The notes below the pieces were generated by a model. It saw nothing but the letters and a program-made list of their open reading frames with translations. It was not told where the DNA came from and did no database searches. 64,000 nt of DNA from Comamonas fluminis (GTDB lineage: Bacteria; Pseudomonadota; Gammaproteobacteria; Burkholderiales; Burkholderiaceae_C), in assembly GCF_019186805.1 (NCBI RefSeq), contig NZ_CP066783.1, positions 1,811,501-1,875,500 on the forward strand. Direction: 5' to 3'. Positions 45,737-53,186 of this stretch are shown here, in pieces. The translations under genes were made by a program, and so were the position numbers. Position 1 is the first letter of the stretch, and every line of letters begins with the position of its first letter.

Positions 45737-46605
45737 AGAATCTTCGCTTCCAAGTTTGCTGTCATTTGCGCAAGGCTGACGTAGTAGGCAATGGATAAAA
45801 TGATCAGAGCTATAAGAGGCAGGGCAATCAATCCTGCGGTCAATCGTGAAAATCCGAGAGCCCAGCCAGGTTTGTCAGTATTTTTGACGGCACTGGGATT
45901 GGTTTGCGGGTAGGCCTGGGGGAACAGTTGGAGGTCTGAGCCTGTCAGTTCATCAGACTCTGGCATTGACCATTGAAGTGTGCGGGAGCGAAGCTCTTTA
46001 AGGCTTCGTAAATCGCGCTCATACTGATATTTGCCACTGAAATTCAATGCCATGCAGAGGGCGAAGACCTCTCTGACTTGAAGATTGCTGCGAGGAATTT
46101 GCTCAAGTCGAGAGAAAAATTCCACACCGGCGGTGGTGGTCTCGAAATACTGTTTTTGCAGCAAATATCGATTCCAGCGACTGCTTCCTGGCCATTTTCC
46201 AGCTCGCAGCTTTTCATCGGCCCATGCTGCAATCGCAAACAAAGCGCTGTCGAAATCACTTTGCATGATGCCGTTGCGAATGGCTTTCAGGTGTGCGCTG
46301 GAAATCTCTTCGCGGAGCTGGGTTGACAGATTTTGTGCGGCTAGATCTGCTGGAGTATTGCGGATCTCCGTACGGGGGCCTAGTGGGGAGATCGATGGGG
46401 ACGTTGCAGCAGGTGTAGAGGGCTCCGACTGAGACTGACCTGGCAGAGGCAGCATGGTGCTGGGCTGAACAAGACCCGCACTGGGCTGTGTGATTGCGGT
46501 TGGCACCGCAGGCTGCCGTGCTTCTGTGCCTGATGCTTCAGCTGCTTCGCGCAAGTTTTCGAGTACCAGCACGATGATGGGGGCAAAGGCGTCTGTCAAA
46601 GTCAT
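45733..46605 (-). CDS. tssL: T6SS inner-membrane protein TssL (DotU)
   Basis: 290 residues. A Pro/Ser-rich N-terminus (~15-80) precedes the DotU core (FDSALFAIAAWADEKLRAGKWPGSSRWNRYLLQKQYFETTTAGVEFFSRLEQI..REVFALCMALNFSGKY) and a single C-terminal membrane segment (LTAGLIALPLIALIILSIAYYV). No OmpA/peptidoglycan domain, so it is the short form. It overlaps tssM by 4 bases and lies 3 bases after tssK. It partners TssM in the membrane complex. Confidence 0.93.
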   Translation of the reverse strand: MTLTDAFAPIIVLVLENLREAAEASGTEARQPAVPTAITQPSAGLVQPSTMLPLPGQSQSEPSTPAATSPSISPLGPRTEIRNTPADLAAQNLSTQLREEISSAHLKAIRNGIMQSDFDSALFAIAAWADEKLRAGKWPGSSRWNRYLLQKQYFETTTAGVEFFSRLEQIPRSNLQVREVFALCMALNFSGKYQYERDLRSLKELRSRTLQWSMPESDELTGSDLQLFPQAYPQTNPSAVKNTDKPGWALGFSRLTAGLIALPLIALIILSIAYYVSLAQMTANLEAKIL

Positions 46606-46608
46606 GGC

Positions 46609-47190
46609 TTAGCCCTCCAGGACAACGACCTCGGCCTTGAGGTCCGAGGGGCCATCTGCCCAGTAAAGAGCCAGCTGACCGTCGCGTTCAACGGCATCCC
46701 ATTGGCGAGATGCCTGCTCGATACGGAAGTAATGCGCCCCATTTTTGCGTGGAAGTCCCTGCGGAGCCGTTGGCATATAGATCAATTCCAGGCCGGGTAG
46801 CGCATGCGCGCTCAGTGTGCTGATTTCTTCCGAGGCGGCTAGCAGGACGTTCAACTGCAGTGATTGCCGAATTTCAGGCTCTTCAAGCTGCGTTCGCAGA
46901 AGTAGATAGAAGCGATTGCGAAGCCCAAAGTGGTTGGGAGGTATGGTGCAGAGGTAGAGATCGTCCCCCTGGTACTCCATGACGGTTGAGTAGTTGGCTC
47001 CCAGAGTCAGCTCATTGAGCAAGTGCGTAATGACTGCCTTGGCGCGCAGAAACCCTGGCGCCAAGGCAATGTGGTTATAAGCGGGAAGGCCACTGCTGCT
47101 GTCGTCTGTTTGACCTAGCAGATTGAAGCGCTCCGAAAACGTGCTGAGTTCGCCAACAATCTGGCGCAACAGGCCATATGCCGTCCATGG
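46609..47190 (-). pseudogene. tssK: tssK, 3' part (baseplate protein, disrupted)
   Basis: The C-terminal ~191 residues of TssK (TAYGLLRQIVGELSTFSERF, NHIALAPGFLRAKAVITHLLNEL, YLCTIPPNHFGLRNRFYLLLRT, ISTLSAHALPGLELIYMPTAPQGLPRK..YFRIEQ) on the left of the IS256 element. Removing the IS and one GTCCATGG copy rejoins it in frame to the 5' part, total 462 residues. Before the insertion it would have linked baseplate and membrane complex. Confidence 0.93.
47183..47190. repeat. 8-bp target-site duplication, left copy
   Basis: GTCCATGG immediately left of the IS256-family element; the same 8 bases occur immediately right of it at 48523-48530. Confidence 0.9.
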
Positions 47191-48522
47191 AGGGTGTGCA
47201 GAATTTTGTGTAAACGGACAATCCACCGCCGGCGCAAGCCGGCCTATCCGTAAGCACAATGAGCACCAAGAAACACGACGTACCCGAAGAACTGCTGTCT
47301 GGCCTGCTGGCCAACTACAAGAAACCCGAAGACCTCATCGGCGAGAACGGCCTGCTCAAACAGTTGACCAAGCTGCTGGTGGAGCGAGCCCTGGACGCCG
47401 AACTGACCGAGCATCTGGGCCACGAACGCAACGAAGCGGTAGCCAACACCACTGGCAACACCCGCAATGGCAAGAGCAAGAAGACCCTCAAGGGCGATTT
47501 CGGCGAGTTGCCCATCGAGGTGCCACGTGACCGCCATGGCAGCTTCGAGCCCCAACTCATCCCCAAGCACCAGACCCGCTGGGCCGGCTTCGACGACAAA
47601 ATCATCTCGCTGTACGCCCGCGGCATGACGGTGCGCGAGATACAGGCCCACCTAGAGGAGATGTACGGCACCGAGGTCTCGCCCAGCCTGATTTCCTCGG
47701 TGACCGACGCCGTGGCCGATGAGGTCAAGACCTGGCAAGCCCGCCCGCTCGATGCAATCTACCCCATCGTCTATCTGGACTGCATCCATGTGAAGGTGCG
47801 CGAGGGCGCTGTGCGGGTCAAGGCGGTGTACCTGGCCATCGGCATCACCATGACGGGCGAGAAGGAGGTGCTGGGCCTGTGGCTGGCGCAGACCGAGGGG
47901 GCCAAATTCTGGCTGCAGGTCGTGACCGAGCTGCGCAACCGGGGCGTGCATGACATCTTCATCGCCTGCGTCGATGGCCTCAAGGGCTTCCCTGAAGCCA
48001 TTGAGGCCGTGTTTCCCAGGACAGTGGTTCAGTTGTGCATCGTGCACATGGTGCGCCACAGCCTGAACTACGTCTCGTGGAAGCGTCGCAAAGAAGTGGC
48101 CGCAGACCTGAGACGCATCTACACGGCCGCCACCGCCGAGGAGGCCGAGCTGATGCTCGGTGAATTCGAGCAGCGCTGGGATGCCGAGTACCTGCCCATC
48201 GGCCAGTCCTGGCGCAGGAACTGGAGCCGCTTGACCCCGTTCTTTGACTACCCGCCGGAAATCCGCAAGGTCATCTACACCACCAATGCCATCGAGTCGG
48301 TGAACATGGGCCTGAGGAAGCTGACCAAGAACCGGGGCTCGTTCCCCAGCGACGAGGCGCTGACCAAGCTGTTCTACCTGGCCCTGCGCAACATCAGCCA
48401 GAAGTGGACCATGCCCATCCGGGATTGGAAGGCTGCGCTGACCCGCTTTACCATTCAGTTCGGAGACCGCATTTCCATCAATTGAAGTCCGAACCGTTTA
48501 CACAAAAATTCGGACACGCCCC
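47191..48522 (+). mobile_element. IS256-family insertion sequence within tssK
   Basis: 1,332 bp with imperfect terminal inverted repeats ending in a shared TTTTGTGTAAACGG block (left end around 47191-47216, right around 48497-48522), flanked by perfect 8-bp duplications as expected for the family. It carries one intact transposase gene on the plus strand, opposite to the T6SS operon. The perfect duplication indicates a recent, simple insertion. Confidence 0.93.
47259..48485 (+). CDS. IS256-family transposase (mutator type)
   Basis: 408 residues, normal for the family. DDE triad: Asp174 in YLDCIHVKV, Asp239 in ACVDGLKGF, Glu346 in TTNAIESVN. N-terminal DNA-binding part with GNTRNGKSKKTLKGDFGELPIEVPRDR, and the C-terminal TNAIES...LRKLTKNRGSFPSDEALTKL. 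Intact frame, so the element may still move. Confidence 0.96.
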   Translation: MSTKKHDVPEELLSGLLANYKKPEDLIGENGLLKQLTKLLVERALDAELTEHLGHERNEAVANTTGNTRNGKSKKTLKGDFGELPIEVPRDRHGSFEPQLIPKHQTRWAGFDDKIISLYARGMTVREIQAHLEEMYGTEVSPSLISSVTDAVADEVKTWQARPLDAIYPIVYLDCIHVKVREGAVRVKAVYLAIGITMTGEKEVLGLWLAQTEGAKFWLQVVTELRNRGVHDIFIACVDGLKGFPEAIEAVFPRTVVQLCIVHMVRHSLNYVSWKRRKEVAADLRRIYTAATAEEAELMLGEFEQRWDAEYLPIGQSWRRNWSRLTPFFDYPPEIRKVIYTTNAIESVNMGLRKLTKNRGSFPSDEALTKLFYLALRNISQKWTMPIRDWKAALTRFTIQFGDRISIN

Positions 48523-48530
48523 GTCCATGG
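48523..48530. repeat. 8-bp target-site duplication, right copy
   Basis: GTCCATGG immediately right of the IS256-family element, identical to 47183-47190. Confidence 0.9.
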
Positions 48531-49337
48531 GTGGACCTGAGGCGTTTCAAGCAGATGTATGAGGGCAGGCGTGAATCTATTGAGTGTCTGCAATGCCAGC
48601 ATCAAGGTGAGCTGGTCTTGGTCGACCTCGCGTCGCTGCTCACGAGGGCGCTTGAACTCCTGCAATTGATGTGTGCGACCCGCAAATTCATCACGGATAT
48701 CACGCATGATTTCCATCAATGCCCGAGAGCCCGAGAGCATGTAGCAGGGGGGGATGTATTTGTCAGAAAAGACCACGCCGTCTCCGTCGCGTGTCAATTG
48801 CGCGATGGGAATCAACTCATAGCCTTGCAAATGCTCAATTTCCGGACCAAAGAAAACCTGCACTGCATGGTGAAGACTGCGCACAGTGGCCGTAGGGCCA
48901 TCGCTGTATTGGTCGTTGACTTCTTCTCCCTCAAATGTGGTCACAAATCGTGACTCCACCTTTTCATTCAAAGAAAGTGCTGAGACCTCGGTGACATTTC
49001 TGCCTTCAATGTTGAACTGACGTAGGCCCAAATAGACCTTCAACTCGGAATCCTGCTCAGCCCAGGCCGCATGAAAGCTGCGCGTCGCAATCGTGGTGTT
49101 GCCAGGAAACTCAAGTTGGCTGCCATCTGAAAAGATCAGCTGTGCTGAACGTATCGTGATGGACCGGTTGGCCAGGGCGCTTTCGGAGAGTTCCAGGGAG
49201 CCTATGCCCCAGAAATAGGGCGTACCTGTCTTGTGGGCCAGCTTTTGCAGATAGTCTGCATGTCGGTCTGCCTGCTGAAAGTGCTGTGGTTGCAGGAACA
49301 TGCCCTGGTGCCAGTAGACTGCTTTTTTTTCGTTCAT
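48523..49337 (-). pseudogene. tssK: tssK, 5' part (baseplate protein, disrupted)
   Basis: The N-terminal ~271 residues of TssK: VYWHQGMFLQPQHFQQADRH opens the family, with a full beta-sandwich region and the segment QTLNRFTPALIHLLETPQVHPW at the break. The frame then runs into the IS and stops after eight foreign residues. The N-terminal domain alone is unlikely to bridge baseplate and membrane complex, so the T6SS is predicted defective unless the IS excises precisely or a second system supplies TssK. Confidence 0.94.
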
Positions 49338-49350
49338 TCTTTAAGCGTCT

Positions 49351-50046
49351 TCAGTTGGATAGAGTAAGAGGTTGCGTTGACTTGGACGCCGTATCGGCAG
49401 AGCCCGGCTCGCGGCCTGCACCATCCAGTGGAATCAAAGCACCATGCTTTTTGTCCAGTGAAGGGGAGTCGATTTCTGGTGCTTGAGAGATTTCGGCCTG
49501 GAGAATCTGGCTGGGGCCCAGTACAAGCCGAATATGAAGTGCTTCGGGTTTGGCTGCATAAGACAGGCTGACCCAGCTTTTGCGCTCGACACTCATCGGA
49601 ATTTCGAACAGCCTTGCCGCGTTTCTCGCATCCGTGCGGTAGTAGCCCGCAACGAGGCCGACAGCCTTGGCCCTGTCCGCACGGTTCAACGTCAAAGAGG
49701 CGCTTTGACCGGGGGAGACCACAAAGCGTGAGGTCTGCAGAATTTTGTCGTTGGGTGTTTTCCCATCGAGCAATTGCAGCAATGCATCGGGTGAATTGCT
49801 GAGTGTTCTGAAATCTTCTGCCGTTGCCACCTGGTACACGCCCAGCAGCAAGGTATGAGGCTCATCCTCATGCAGATTCAGCTGTTTGTCGGCTTCCAGA
49901 TGAATCTGTATCCCGTCCTGGGCGTGCGTCCATTGAACTTCACTACTGGCCTGCTTTTTGCTGGTGACACCCAGCATGCTGCAGGCACTGAGGCTCAAGG
50001 CCAGCAAGGCAGTGCATAGGCGCAGGATGAAGTGGGGCGCGCTCAT
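49351..50046 (-). CDS. tssJ: T6SS outer-membrane lipoprotein TssJ
   Basis: 231 residues. Signal CTALLALSLSAC with lipidation at Cys22, then a beta-sandwich (TLLLGVYQVATAEDFRTL; LDGKTPNDKILQTSRFVVSPGQSASLTLNRADRAKAVGLVAGYYR), the usual TssJ pattern. A longer Ser/Lys-rich C-terminal tail (~190-231) extends beyond the fold. Start overlaps the upstream gene's stop. It caps the TssJLM complex at the outer membrane. Confidence 0.88.
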   Translation of the reverse strand: MSAPHFILRLCTALLALSLSACSMLGVTSKKQASSEVQWTHAQDGIQIHLEADKQLNLHEDEPHTLLLGVYQVATAEDFRTLSNSPDALLQLLDGKTPNDKILQTSRFVVSPGQSASLTLNRADRAKAVGLVAGYYRTDARNAARLFEIPMSVERKSWVSLSYAAKPEALHIRLVLGPSQILQAEISQAPEIDSPSLDKKHGALIPLDGAGREPGSADTASKSTQPLTLSN

Positions 50047-50837
50047 ACCAATTCCACAATCGTTGCATCGGCTTGTTCAGCGTCTGAATACGGCATGAAC
50101 AAAATCTGTTCAGGGTGGCCATCAATGCGGCAGAAATATGAATTTCCGAGCGCAATGGGGTTGCGTAATGCCCAGGCAGAAAAATTGCGCTCTGATGCCT
50201 GAATCTCCAGGCCTTGCTGCGCGAACTCCAGCGTCGTTTTTTGGGGAAGCCCACCGCGCGGGCCTACTGCTTGAAAACTGACAGCCGCTGGCTTGGTGCC
50301 GATCTGTCCGCTGACCCCGAAGATCATTCCTTGCCAGGCCTGTGTCTCAGGCGACAACTCCAGCCATTGCCCAATCTGCTCGTTGCCCCACAAGCGAAGC
50401 CGAAAAGGGGAGTCGCTTGCGGTGCTTGGCAGCGCCAGTGTTGCAACAATCTTGGCGGCCCAGTTCGTCGCATCGAGCGAGAGCATCGTGGCCGACAACT
50501 GCTGGCACAGATCAGGCAACGCTTGCTGCTCACTGAGCTTGCGGGGGCTCAGGAAGAACAGGGCGGGGGGGCGACTCTGGCACGCAAGACTGGCGCTGAT
50601 GAGCGAGATTCCATAACGCACGCTTGCTTGCTGCAGCTCTGACTCGCGACCCAGAATCAGCCAGGCATCCGGGCTCTGCGTCTGCAGTTGTTCCAGACAG
50701 ATCTGTGGATAGTGCTTTTCCAGGTTGTCCTGCCACACATGGGCCTGACCGCGCATGCCATAGCGCTGGAGCACCGCACCGACTTCCTTGATAAGAGCAG
50801 GCTCGTCAGATAAGGAGGTGATCCAGATATTTTTCAT
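50043..50837 (-). CDS. Unrecognised T6SS-cluster protein
   Basis: 264 residues, 4-base overlap with tssJ. The opening MKNIWITSLSDEPALIKEVGAVLQRYGMRGQAHVW and an alternating alpha/beta layout in the first half (WLILGRES, LISASLACQSRPPALFFLSPRKL) suggest a Rossmann-like N-terminal half, followed by a beta-rich C-terminal half. No signal peptide or membrane segment. Location between the spike-tip genes and tssJ suggests a role in spike loading or regulation. Not one of the 13 core Tss proteins as far as I can see. Confidence 0.72.
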   Translation of the reverse strand: MKNIWITSLSDEPALIKEVGAVLQRYGMRGQAHVWQDNLEKHYPQICLEQLQTQSPDAWLILGRESELQQASVRYGISLISASLACQSRPPALFFLSPRKLSEQQALPDLCQQLSATMLSLDATNWAAKIVATLALPSTASDSPFRLRLWGNEQIGQWLELSPETQAWQGMIFGVSGQIGTKPAAVSFQAVGPRGGLPQKTTLEFAQQGLEIQASERNFSAWALRNPIALGNSYFCRIDGHPEQILFMPYSDAEQADATIVELV

Positions 50838-50913
50838 GGCAGGTGGCTTGGTTACACACGAATACGTGGACCAATTTACCTGCTCGCCCCATTTGAATTA
50901 TTTCAATCAAGTC

Positions 50914-51306
50914 TCAGCTCATGATCATGACTTTGGACTGGCTGGGGGCCATGACTGCGCCAAATGCATTGCCCTCGTTTTGTTTGGTGGGGGCGCTCAA
51001 GCGAACGGCGGGTTTACCCTGCAGGTTCACTTTGCTGCTGCCCTGGGTGAATTCCGCCTTGCCCATGATCTTGCCGCTGATCACCCCGCCGGCGGAACCC
51101 GCTTGGTCGCCATTGGTCATGGGAATCTGAGAGGCCTTGGTGACGGCCGGGGAGCCCGCCACCAGCACTTTGGTGGTGGTGTTCGTGGCCTGCGGTGGCA
51201 TTGCAATATTGGGAAAGGGCGTTGGCACCGTTCCCACGGGCGTAGGTACCTTGCATACGTCGGGCATGGCCATGCACTGGCCGCCAGCAATAGTGACTGC
51301 AAACAT
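50914..51306 (-). CDS. DUF4150 PAAR-like spike-tip protein
   Basis: 130 residues. PPQATNTTTKVLVAGSPAVTKASQIPMTNGDQAGSAGG is the core of DUF4150, a PAAR-like domain that sharpens the VgrG spike. The start AGGQCMAMPDVCKVPTPVGTVPTPFPN is typical. It is a bare tip without a toxin domain. Neighbouring DUF3540, pentapeptide and DUF2169 genes are the usual partners of DUF4150 proteins in T6SS clusters. A 76-bp gap to the unrecognised gene holds nothing clear. Confidence 0.87.
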   Translation of the reverse strand: MFAVTIAGGQCMAMPDVCKVPTPVGTVPTPFPNIAMPPQATNTTTKVLVAGSPAVTKASQIPMTNGDQAGSAGGVISGKIMGKAEFTQGSSKVNLQGKPAVRLSAPTKQNEGNAFGAVMAPSQSKVMIMS

Positions 51307-51317
51307 ATTGAGGCCTC

Positions 51318-52049
51318 CTAGCCCAGATCGACACGAGAGCCATCAATGCGCACGGCATCTTTGGCTTGAATGCTGGCGCGCTGGGCATTCAGTTGCGCAT
51401 GGCCTTGCACATCCCAGCGTGCGCGGCCAGCCTGCACGTCGTCCAGCTCTTCGACATGGCGTGTGCTGCTGCGCATTTTCTGGATGACGCGGCTTGCAGT
51501 GGTCCACATATTCCGGGCAAAAAGGCGCAGCTCCCCCAGTCGGGCCACAGTCAATGTGGCAGTGGCATCAAGCTGATGGGCCTTCAGATTGGCATGTGCT
51601 GACTGAACGTCCAGAAGCGGGGCTTGCAGGCTCAGACTCTTTCGGGTTTTGAGTGCAATGCTGTCGGCATTCAGGCAAAGCTGGCCTTGGGTCAAAGTCA
51701 ACTCCGTATCTCCCGGCAGCGCGATTCGGGACAGCTCAGGCGAAGCTTGAACCAGAACCGACAGGATGTAGCAATGTGCTGGAAGCTCCTGAATATGTAG
51801 CGGGTAGCGCACGCTCATGGCTGGCTGTAGTGGTTTTTGTTGCTCAGTGCTGTAGAGCAGAACCAGATCGCCTACCTGTGGCGCGAGCAAACAGCTTGCC
51901 GCCAAACGGGCGCGAACATTCTGTCCGTTGCATTGCACGGTCAACCACTGTTCCTCTTGTCCGGTCACCATGGCGGTGAACATGGGGGATCCGGCCAGGC
52001 TGGGTGTTCCGGCTGGGGCCGAATTCTGGGTGACTTGTAGGTTGGACAT
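51318..52049 (-). CDS. DUF3540 protein, T6SS spike-associated
   Basis: 243 residues. VQCNGQNVRARLAASCLLAPQVGDLVLL, then YILSVL and a beta-helix-like middle (TELTLTQGQLCLNADSIALKTRKSLSLQAPLLDVQSAHANLKA), and the C-terminal FARNMWTTASRVIQKMRSSTRHVEELDDVQAG...RASIQAKDAVRIDGSRVDLG. These fit DUF3540. The repeated strands look like the VgrG needle, so it may extend or cap the spike. It is always found near DUF2169 and DUF4150 in my memory of such clusters. Confidence 0.84.
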   Translation of the reverse strand: MSNLQVTQNSAPAGTPSLAGSPMFTAMVTGQEEQWLTVQCNGQNVRARLAASCLLAPQVGDLVLLYSTEQQKPLQPAMSVRYPLHIQELPAHCYILSVLVQASPELSRIALPGDTELTLTQGQLCLNADSIALKTRKSLSLQAPLLDVQSAHANLKAHQLDATATLTVARLGELRLFARNMWTTASRVIQKMRSSTRHVEELDDVQAGRARWDVQGHAQLNAQRASIQAKDAVRIDGSRVDLG

Positions 52050-52084
52050 GGTCGGTCTCCTGAATTGAGAGTCAAAGCCTTGGA

Positions 52085-53182
52085 TCAGGCGGTCTGGGAG
52101 TGCAGGGGCGAGCGCCAGTCCTCCGCCGCACGCAGTTGTTCATGGGTGTCACGCACGCCTTTGCGAAGGCTGCCATCCCAGCAGGTTCCTGTGTCGGTGA
52201 TCCGGTGGAAATTGGCACCGCTAAAATCGGCGTGGCTGCAATTGCTCCCGCTCAAGTTCGCGTGAGAGAAATTACTATCGGTCAGTAAGGCTTGGCTCAG
52301 CTGGGCACCAGTGAGCAGGCAAAACTCGAAATTGCCCTGAATGCACTGCATTTTGGACATATCAGCCCCTGCGCAGTTGGCCTGGGCAAAGCTTGCGGCC
52401 TCCAGCACTGCGCTGCCCAACTGGGCCTGTTGCAGATTAGCGCCATCAAAGCGCACATAGATGCCCTGTGCGCGGCGGAGGTCGGCGCGTTGCAGATTGC
52501 ATTCACGAAACTGAGCTTGCGGTAATACGGCGCTGCCGAGGCAGGCACCTTGCAGATTCGCTCCTGTGAAATTCGCCATCGTCAGATCGCAGCTGCTCAG
52601 GTGCTGGCCGCTGAGGTCTGCCTCCGTCAGAAAAGCCAGCGTCAGGTTGGCCTTGTCAAAAATGGCAGTGCGCAGATCTGCCTTGACCGCCGTCCAGCGA
52701 TGCATCAGCGTCTGGGCAAACCGGGTGCCTTGCAGATTGCATTGGGAAAAGTCGCTGAGCGAGAGGTCGCTGCCTGAAAAGTCAGTGCCAGCCAGGTCGC
52801 AGCCATCCAGGGTCGCCCTGGTCCAGTGTGCCGTGCCGATGCCAGCTTGCCGCAGCGAGCACTGGTACAAGGCAATGCTATCGGCCTGCGTCTGCGCCAG
52901 TTGCACCTGATTCATCTGGCAGCTTTGCCATTGCGTCTTCGACAGGTTGGCCGCAACAAGCTGGGCTTGATTGAAAACACAGCGCTCGAAAACACTGCCC
53001 TCCAACTGCGCGCCCTCCAGCAGGCAGCCAGAAAAATCGACATCTTCAAAATGGCATTGTGTGGCCTGAAGCCCTCTGAGGTCGCAGCCCACGAGCTGGC
53101 TGCTGACCAGTGATGCGTGGGTGGCCAGATGGCTTTGAACCTGCTCCAGCGCGCTGCGGGTATCGGGTGTGGGGTCGCTCAT
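52085..53182 (-). CDS. Pentapeptide-repeat protein of the T6SS cluster
   Basis: 365 residues from ATG 53182, with GAAGGAA 9 bases upstream; longer starts would reach into the preceding gene. From about residue 30 to 330 nearly the whole chain follows the A(D/N)LXX pentapeptide pattern (e.g. ADLSGQHLSSCDLTMANFTGANLQGACLG, shown in part), giving a right-handed quadrilateral beta-helix. It is paralogous to the C-terminal part of the next upstream gene. Likely an adaptor for loading an effector onto VgrG; no enzymatic motif. Confidence 0.85.
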   Translation of the reverse strand: MSDPTPDTRSALEQVQSHLATHASLVSSQLVGCDLRGLQATQCHFEDVDFSGCLLEGAQLEGSVFERCVFNQAQLVAANLSKTQWQSCQMNQVQLAQTQADSIALYQCSLRQAGIGTAHWTRATLDGCDLAGTDFSGSDLSLSDFSQCNLQGTRFAQTLMHRWTAVKADLRTAIFDKANLTLAFLTEADLSGQHLSSCDLTMANFTGANLQGACLGSAVLPQAQFRECNLQRADLRRAQGIYVRFDGANLQQAQLGSAVLEAASFAQANCAGADMSKMQCIQGNFEFCLLTGAQLSQALLTDSNFSHANLSGSNCSHADFSGANFHRITDTGTCWDGSLRKGVRDTHEQLRAAEDWRSPLHSQTA

Positions 53183-53186
53183 GCTC

